Of a stretch of DNA of 64,000 nt, positions 58,875-64,000 are shown one piece after another (position 1 is the stretch's first letter; every line of letters begins with the position of its first letter). Source of the stretch: MFD00082-c5 sp963697995 (GTDB lineage Bacteria; Chlamydiota; Chlamydiia; Chlamydiales; JAJFMB01). The notes below the pieces were generated by a model. That model was not told the origin of the DNA. It saw nothing but the letters and a program-made list of their open reading frames with translations, and did not search any database. A program made the translations under genes and the position numbers. The stretch covers positions 1,364,001-1,428,000 of the forward strand of contig OY969110.1 of assembly GCA_963697995.1 (NCBI GenBank). Reading direction: 5' to 3'.

Positions 58875-61134
58875 CGTGAGGTATTGAGCCGCAAGAGCCG
58901 GCGAACGCCTCAAGGGAGTGGCAGTTTCCGTGCCCATCCTCCCCAAAAATAAGCACCTGCTCCCCTATCTCAGGATGGGGTACGTTTTTTAAGTCGATCA
59001 TGGCAAAATCCATGCAGATTCGTCCCACAAGGGGCGCTTTTTTCCCCCTGATCAGCACATACGTCTTTTGGCTGTATGAGGTGTGAAACCCATCGAAGTA
59101 ACCCAAAGGAATCACTCCGATAAGTGTATCCTCTTTTGCGATAAACGACCTGCCATACCCAAGAGAGTCGCCAGGTTTTAACCGGTTAATCCCGACAAGT
59201 TTTGAGGTGAGGGTGATGGCGGGCCTTAAAGGAAGGGTAGGAGCATGTATAGAAGAGGCGCTTAATCCAAAGAGAGCGACTCCCACTCTGACCATTGTAA
59301 AGTTGTGTTTTGAAAATCTGGCAGCAGCGCTTGAGTTGGCCACATGAACCTCTTCAAAAACAATCCCCTCTTTTTTTAGCTCTTCCACGACATCGTTAAA
59401 TATCTGTAGCTGCTCTTCCGTGAACGGGTCTTGGGCCGGATCGTCAGCTGAGGAGAGATGGGTAAAAATTCCTTTGAGATGGATATGAGGCGAGTTTTTT
59501 GCTAAACGGGCAATTTTGAGGGCCTCCTCTTTTCGGCACCCAAATCGTCCCATCCCTGTATCGATGTGAAGATGGACTGTCGCTTTTTTCCCAAAGGAGT
59601 CTGCAGCTCTTTCAAGCGCTAATAAAAAAGATTCGTCGCTAATCCCAAGCTCTAAATTGTTGAGAATACTTGGGGCCATCTCCTCTTCAAGAGCGTTTAA
59701 GACAAAGAGGGTCTCTTCGATGCCAGACTTTCTCAAAAGAAGAGCCTCGTTTACCGTCGATACCCCAAACGCACTCACCCCTTCCGACCTTAAAAAGGAG
59801 GTCATCAGGTGATCGTCTGTGCCGTAAGCTAGGGCCTTGACCATCACCATAATTTTTGTTTTTTTAGGAAGAGAGGAGCGCAAAGTATTGAGGTTTTTTT
59901 TCACGTTCCCTAAGTGAATAAAGAATCTGTTTGGCCCCCCGTTTTCTGAAAAAGGAGGAATAAGGGTCGATAAGGGGTATTTTTTGCACCCTTTGATCAG
60001 CACGGTGTCGCCGGCAGAGGTGTTTTCGGCAACGGACTTTAAGCAACTCTCTAAGTGGGTTTGCTGTATCCCCTTTTTTCCAAAAAGAGGGGTCTCAAAA
60101 GGTGCAATCAGGTGGACTTCGTCAACTTTTGCCTCATCGACTGCAACAACCACCTTCTTAATATTTTCTAAAGTGTTATTCTCTTTTCCTCGAAACCCTG
60201 AGAAAATAAACACCCTTTTCCCTTGCTTGATCGAGGGAAGCGCCTGCAGGCTTTGTCTTATCGATTGAGGATCTTCCGCCACAGTATCGTTGATAAGAGT
60301 GACTTTTTTCTCAGTTTTCCACATTTCCGTTTGCCAAACTTCTGGGTGAATGTGGGGAAGTATCTCCTCGATCTTCTCCTCTTTGACGCCCAAAAGTTTG
60401 GCAAATTGGATCGCGATCTTAAGAGGGGAATTTGCCGTTTCGTGAAAAATTCCTTGAGCTCCTTCAAGCTCTTTTGGAATTTGACAGACCCCTTTTAGGT
60501 TCTCCGTCAAAGCGAGGTAAGAAGCTAAAGTCTCTTTAAGGGAAGAAAACCCTGCAAGAGGTTTTCTTTCGACACTTGTGATCAGGACAGAGTCTGGATT
60601 GATTATTTTTCTTAATCTTTCGAGCTCAAAAGGTTTTGAAAATCCGGCCTCTATTAGGGCTAAATCGTGGGTTTCTTTAATCCCAAAAAGACTTAAAGCG
60701 ACTCCAAGTTGGCTGTTGAAACTCTCTTTTGAGGCAAAAGTGTTGAAGCTCTGTCCCGTTAAAGCTAATAAAATCTCTTTGAGCGTTGTTTTAAGGCTAG
60801 AACCCGCAATGGCAACCACTTTTGCTTTTTTTTGGTTTCGGTAAGCTAAAGCGATCTCTTGAAGGGCTAAGAGAGGATCGTCCACCTCTAAAATGGAGGT
60901 TTCTTGAGATAAATAATTCCCTTTTTTGACCAAAGCAAAAGCGGCTTTTTTATTAAAAACTTCCGTTAAATGGGCGTGTCCATCCGTAAATCTTCCTGGA
61001 AGAGCTACAAAAAGAGTTGGTTTAGAAGAGATTTGGCGCGAATCGCACACCACATCTTCGATAAAAAAGGAGTCGCAAGACCCTTTTAAGGCTCTCTCAA
61101 AACCGTCCCAAACTCTTAAATCAAAACGATCCAT
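58825..61134 (-). CDS. alr: MurF-like/alanine racemase fusion
   Basis: The 769-residue protein has two parts. Residues 1-400 resemble UDP-MurNAc-tripeptide D-alanyl-D-alanine ligase MurF (IEDVVCDSRQISSKPTLFVAL, ALPGRFTDGHAHL, then TLINDTVAEDPQSIRQSL). Residues 405-769 are alanine racemase: the PLP lysine in IMVMVKALAYGTDDHLM (usual VKANAYGHG), LHIDTGMGRFGC, FTHLSSAD, NSSAAARF, and GYGRSFIAKED with GRICMDFAMIDL. Together they make D-Ala-containing UDP-muramyl precursors; bifunctional fusions are known from Bacteroidetes. The MurF ATP loop reads AGSSLKTTLKE, where the family has GxxGKT, so ligase activity is doubtful. It overlaps the next upstream gene by 14 bases. Confidence 0.85.
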   Translation of the reverse strand: MDRFDLRVWDGFERALKGSCDSFFIEDVVCDSRQISSKPTLFVALPGRFTDGHAHLTEVFNKKAAFALVKKGNYLSQETSILEVDDPLLALQEIALAYRNQKKAKVVAIAGSSLKTTLKEILLALTGQSFNTFASKESFNSQLGVALSLFGIKETHDLALIEAGFSKPFELERLRKIINPDSVLITSVERKPLAGFSSLKETLASYLALTENLKGVCQIPKELEGAQGIFHETANSPLKIAIQFAKLLGVKEEKIEEILPHIHPEVWQTEMWKTEKKVTLINDTVAEDPQSIRQSLQALPSIKQGKRVFIFSGFRGKENNTLENIKKVVVAVDEAKVDEVHLIAPFETPLFGKKGIQQTHLESCLKSVAENTSAGDTVLIKGCKKYPLSTLIPPFSENGGPNRFFIHLGNVKKNLNTLRSSLPKKTKIMVMVKALAYGTDDHLMTSFLRSEGVSAFGVSTVNEALLLRKSGIEETLFVLNALEEEMAPSILNNLELGISDESFLLALERAADSFGKKATVHLHIDTGMGRFGCRKEEALKIARLAKNSPHIHLKGIFTHLSSADDPAQDPFTEEQLQIFNDVVEELKKEGIVFEEVHVANSSAAARFSKHNFTMVRVGVALFGLSASSIHAPTLPLRPAITLTSKLVGINRLKPGDSLGYGRSFIAKEDTLIGVIPLGYFDGFHTSYSQKTYVLIRGKKAPLVGRICMDFAMIDLKNVPHPEIGEQVLIFGEDGHGNCHSLEAFAGSCGSIPHELMTCLGPRIQRIFIY

Positions 61135-62155
61135 CGCACCTCAAAAATTTAACAGTAAAAAAAGATCCCAAAAAAAACAAGGGGAGGAGTGTGACAAAAA
61201 AAGGATCGACCATTTCTCTTTTACTTAAGGTAAAACCGGCCTCAAAAAGGGTTAATAAGGCGGTTAAACCAAAAAGGCCCAAGGCGTAAAGAGGAAAAAC
61301 TGAGGCATCTCTTTTAAAAAGCACCGAAAAAGGAAGAGGGGCTAAAACGGCTAAAAAAGAAAGCCAGGGAAAACTCAATTTGTGGTAGTACGATGCGATA
61401 ATCGCTCCTTGTTTTTCTAAGGGTTGATTGAGACCTCTCTTAACAAGAACACTTAAGGGAAGCTCTTCAGGGGGAATTAAGGTTTCGGTTAAGTTTTTTT
61501 TGAAAGGGATCTCAAACTCTTTCTCGTCAAAGGAGGCGGTAAGTTCAATTTGGCTCTCTTCGTTTCTGTCAAAAAGTCTCACACCCTCACCGACAGAGGG
61601 AGCGCCCGTGATGAGTCGTTTCATAAAAATAATATGATCGATATTTTGGACCCAAAACGCATTGACAAATGTTTTTTCCTCCCTTAAAAAAGTTTGGAAA
61701 AAAAGAGGCGTGCCATCGTTTAAGGTGACCATTTGCATCTCTTTTGCGTTTGGTTTTAACCTGTCCTGGTAAATGAAAGCTTTGGGGATTCCCCATTCTA
61801 AATCGGTGTAGATTAAAAGGGTAAATAAAAATGCTATGAGCAGAAGGGGTTGTAAGGTTTGTCTTAAAGCGCGACCACTTACCATATGCCCTAAAAGTTC
61901 TAAATTTTGGGATGATTGGGTAATGGTTTTAATGGTAGAAAGCATCAGGGCAAATGGGGTTAAACTGGGCAAGCGCCTTAAGCACTCAGCTGCTGTGTAA
62001 AAAAGGAAGAGAGTGTAAGAGAAGCGCCCCTCTTCAAAAAATTTATTTGAGTGAGAAGCGTAGTCGATTAAGACAAAAAGAGATAAAAGGCTTAGTAGAA
62101 ATAAAAACGTGTTTTTTAAAAACTCTTTGGCCAAATACCTTTCATAGAGCGTCAT
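61121..62155 (-). CDS. LptG/LptF-family permease
   Basis: The 344-residue protein has six membrane helices: three at the N-terminus (FLFLLSLLSLFVLIDYASH, LPSLTPFALMLSTIKTITQ, TLQPLLLIAFLFTLLIY) and three at the C-terminus (FLAVLAPLPFSVLF, LYALGLFGLTALLTLFEAG, PLFFLGSFFTVKFL), with a periplasmic domain between, the layout of the YjgP/YjgQ family. These form the inner-membrane part of the lipopolysaccharide transporter with LptB. It overlaps the next gene by four bases and matches CT838-CT839 of Chlamydia. Confidence 0.88.
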   Translation of the reverse strand: MTLYERYLAKEFLKNTFLFLLSLLSLFVLIDYASHSNKFFEEGRFSYTLFLFYTAAECLRRLPSLTPFALMLSTIKTITQSSQNLELLGHMVSGRALRQTLQPLLLIAFLFTLLIYTDLEWGIPKAFIYQDRLKPNAKEMQMVTLNDGTPLFFQTFLREEKTFVNAFWVQNIDHIIFMKRLITGAPSVGEGVRLFDRNEESQIELTASFDEKEFEIPFKKNLTETLIPPEELPLSVLVKRGLNQPLEKQGAIIASYYHKLSFPWLSFLAVLAPLPFSVLFKRDASVFPLYALGLFGLTALLTLFEAGFTLSKREMVDPFFVTLLPLFFLGSFFTVKFLRCDGSF

Positions 62156-63222
62156 GAGGCTTCTCCTTTTGAAAAAAGGTGTATTTTTCTAAATGATAGC
62201 AAAAGGATAGCCCCTTGAGGGGCAAACAAAAGAAAGGCTGTTAAGGGGATCGATTGTTTGGTTTCTTTGGCCAAAATAGTGGTCAAAAGGCAGATGGCGA
62301 TTAAGACAAGTGATATAAGTAAGTTTTTTTTCGTTTTAATTCGTTGATTTGTTAGGGCAAAACTTATGGCCATAAGGGTAAAGGTCACGACTGAAAGGCC
62401 CGAAGAGACCCGTTTTAATATTTCTGTGATCACAATCTTTTTGTTTTTTACTTTTTTAAAAAGTTCAATAAGTTGAAAGTGGTCGCTTTTGGGGGCTATT
62501 TTTTCATCGTAAAAAATTTTGGGAAGAAGATCTGTTGTCGTTTCGGCTCGAAGGGTGTTTTCTACAATAAGTTCATTTTTTAATGGGACTATAAAGCTTA
62601 AGTTTTTTGAACAGAGTTTGTTATTTATGCACCTAAGTTCTTTTGCAAGAATTAATAGGGGTTCCTTCTGCTTAGTCGGGATACTCAAGACGGTGTTTTT
62701 GGCAATTTCAGTCGATTTTGAGGGGTTTAAGTTAACAGCTAAGATCCCTTTTAATTTTAAAAGCTGCTTGTTTTGAAGAAGAAGGAGGGGATTGACAGCT
62801 CGGATCTCTTCTTTTAACGCATTGATACTTAAACTTGATTGTGAGGAGAATTCGCTAACTAAAATAAAATTGACAAAGCTGAAGAAAGTGGCGGCAAAAA
62901 ATAAAGGAAAAAATAAGTCTCTTAAGGAGAGCCCCAAAGCTCTGAAAGCCGTAAGCTCATGAGTTTCTACAAGGGATTCCGTGAGAAGAAATGAGGAGAT
63001 AAATGAACCTATTGGCAGGGCAAAAGGTAAAATCGAGACGATTTGGTAAAAAGTAAATAACAGAAGCGTCTTTGTTTGGATTCCAAGTGTCGCAAAGTGG
63101 GCGATCTCGTTGATTTTTAACGTTAATAAAATCAAGACAAACGAAGCTACCGCTAGGGTAACCCCTCTTAAATATGAGTAAAGTATCTTTCGCCAAATGA
63201 GTGGAAATGGTAAAATGTTCAT
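62152..63222 (-). CDS. LptF/LptG-family permease
   Basis: The 356-residue protein has the same layout: N-terminal helices (VTLAVASFVLILLTLKINEI, LLLFTFYQIVSILPFALPIGSFI), a periplasmic domain (about 125-255) and C-terminal helices (VVTFTLMAISFALTNQRIKTKK, LLISLVLIAICLLTTIL). It pairs with the LptG-like product encoded just downstream. Which of the two is LptF and which is LptG I cannot decide from sequence alone. It diverges from tilS. Confidence 0.88.
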   Translation of the reverse strand: MNILPFPLIWRKILYSYLRGVTLAVASFVLILLTLKINEIAHFATLGIQTKTLLLFTFYQIVSILPFALPIGSFISSFLLTESLVETHELTAFRALGLSLRDLFFPLFFAATFFSFVNFILVSEFSSQSSLSINALKEEIRAVNPLLLLQNKQLLKLKGILAVNLNPSKSTEIAKNTVLSIPTKQKEPLLILAKELRCINNKLCSKNLSFIVPLKNELIVENTLRAETTTDLLPKIFYDEKIAPKSDHFQLIELFKKVKNKKIVITEILKRVSSGLSVVTFTLMAISFALTNQRIKTKKNLLISLVLIAICLLTTILAKETKQSIPLTAFLLFAPQGAILLLSFRKIHLFSKGEAS

Positions 63223-63255
63223 CGACTCCCATATTAAGTGAAAGGACTGTTTTTT

Positions 63256-64000
63256 GTGATTGAAAAAGAGCTCGATTCTTTTTTTGATAAGATTTATGAC
63301 CCCGAAAGACCCGTTTTACTCGCTCTTTCGGGAGGAATTGATTCTTTAGCCTTGTTTTATTCCCTTCTTAAATACGCTCAAAAAAAAGAGTTTATGTTTG
63401 CGGCAGCTCACGTAGATCATGGGTGGAGGCAGGAGAGCCAAAGTGAAGCTAAAAGTTTAGAGAAGCTTTGCCATGATAATGATGTGCCGTTTCATCTAAA
63501 AACGTTGGATCCTAAAACGTTAGAAGGAAATTTAGAAGAGGCTTGTCGCTTGGAAAGGCTCCATTTTTTTGGCGAGCTTAGTTTAGAGTACGACTACCAG
63601 GCAGTCCTTTTAGCGCACCATGCCGACGATTTGGCAGAAGGGGTGATTAAGCGTCTCTTCGAAGGGGTTACCCTCTCAAAACTGTCCTCTATGAGTAAAA
63701 TCTCCTTTTTCGAGGGGCTTCCCTTATGGCGCCCCTTCCTTAAGATACCCAAAAAAAAATTGGAAGAGTATATCAATTCCTTAAAAGTTCCTTTTGTCGA
63801 TGATCCCACAAACAGGGATATGAAATTCTTAAGATCTCGTTTAAGGGGCAAGATTTTTCCTTTTCTTTCTGAGGTTTTTGGCAAGGAGATTGCAAAACCA
63901 CTGGCCGAAATTGCCGAGGAGTCTGAGGAGCTTAAAAGTTATCTTATAAGGAAGCTCCAAGGGGAGTTTGATAAAATCAAGTGGGGAGAAAAAGGGGCAA
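63256..64000 (+). CDS. tilS: tRNA(Ile)-lysidine synthase, start only
   Basis: The gene starts with GTG at 63256, nine bases after AAAGGA, and runs off the window after 248 codons. The PP-loop ATP site is PVLLALSGGIDSLALFYSLL (about 18-36) and the next motifs are AAHVDHGWRQESQSEAKSLEKL, LLAHHADDLAEGVIKRLFEG, then WRPFLKIPKKKLEEYI and FVDDPTNRDMKFLRSRLR. The enzyme attaches lysine to C34 of tRNA-Ile(CAU) so that it reads AUA. It is the chlamydial mesJ-like gene beside the lpt genes. Confidence 0.95.
   Translation, partial: MIEKELDSFFDKIYDPERPVLLALSGGIDSLALFYSLLKYAQKKEFMFAAAHVDHGWRQESQSEAKSLEKLCHDNDVPFHLKTLDPKTLEGNLEEACRLERLHFFGELSLEYDYQAVLLAHHADDLAEGVIKRLFEGVTLSKLSSMSKISFFEGLPLWRPFLKIPKKKLEEYINSLKVPFVDDPTNRDMKFLRSRLRGKIFPFLSEVFGKEIAKPLAEIAEESEELKSYLIRKLQGEFDKIKWGEKGA

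Overview
The window looks like chromosome from an environmental, amoeba- or invertebrate-associated member of the Chlamydiae (order Parachlamydiales in the broad sense). Gene neighbourhoods that I recognise from Chlamydia recur here in diverged form: groEL-groES next to pepF, an HU/IHF-like protein close to accA and an MsbA-like ABC exporter, a DnaQ-like exonuclease overlapping a YbjN-type secretion chaperone (the CT261-CT260 pair), and two LptF/LptG proteins beside tilS (the CT838-CT840 order). A plant-like FabI, a HECT-type ubiquitin ligase, an ankyrin protein and several unknown large proteins fit a host-associated life. Family and genus cannot be fixed from the sequence alone.

Layout. 1-3.7 kb: repeat-rich DNA with two toxin-antitoxin modules (a HigB/HigA-type pair and HicA/HicB), both apparently driven by promoters that place the transcript start at the start codon, then an ankyrin protein and a small XRE regulator. 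3.8-18.2 kb: a 14.3-kb integrative island bounded by direct repeats of the 3' half of tRNA-Asn. It carries a tyrosine integrase next to the intact tRNA gene, a second recombinase-like protein, a typical replication/regulation module (AlpA-like, winged-helix, DUF3987, HGGxSTG proteins), a zinc-ribbon nuclease, secreted and membrane proteins, a hydrolase, a DfsB-like protein and an immunity/toxin locus (Ntox50). It is decaying: three genes carry frameshifts or an in-frame stop, two further hicB copies and a hicA stump lie in it, and a second tRNA fragment suggests nested insertions.

18.2-37.6 kb: conserved core. Heat-shock operon groES-groEL under a CIRCE operator, pepF, HPr, a bifunctional-nuclease-domain protein, rpiA, a Nif3-like protein, tyrS, an HU-like protein, a cell-wall L,D-transpeptidase, accA, an MsbA-like exporter, a lipase-maturation-factor-like membrane protein, an 807-residue coiled-coil protein, dnaQ/chaperone, and a FliO-like protein translationally coupled to a tiny lipoprotein.

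37.7-53.3 kb: a HECT ubiquitin-ligase-like protein flanked on both sides by inverted copies of a roughly 270-bp miniature element with 18-bp terminal inverted repeats. Then follow a glycine-rich secreted protein, a five-gene tripartite ABC drug-efflux operon (adaptor, double ATPase, two permeases, outer-membrane factor), fabI, a RING-like membrane protein, a M32 carboxypeptidase, and an array of six 86-bp truncated copies plus one full copy of the same miniature element. 53.4-64 kb: brnQ, a DUF2490 outer-membrane protein, tRNA-Ser(TGA), a 694-residue unknown protein with a phosphatase-like loop, bioY, a four-copy 164-bp tandem repeat that duplicates the 3' end of a MurF-Alr fusion gene, lptG/lptF-type genes and the start of tilS.

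The points most worth following are the HECT protein with its flanking elements, the tRNA-Asn island with its zinc-ribbon nuclease and broken Ntox50 toxin, the 120-nt closed-stem element at 8330, and the duplicated 3' end of the murF-alr gene.
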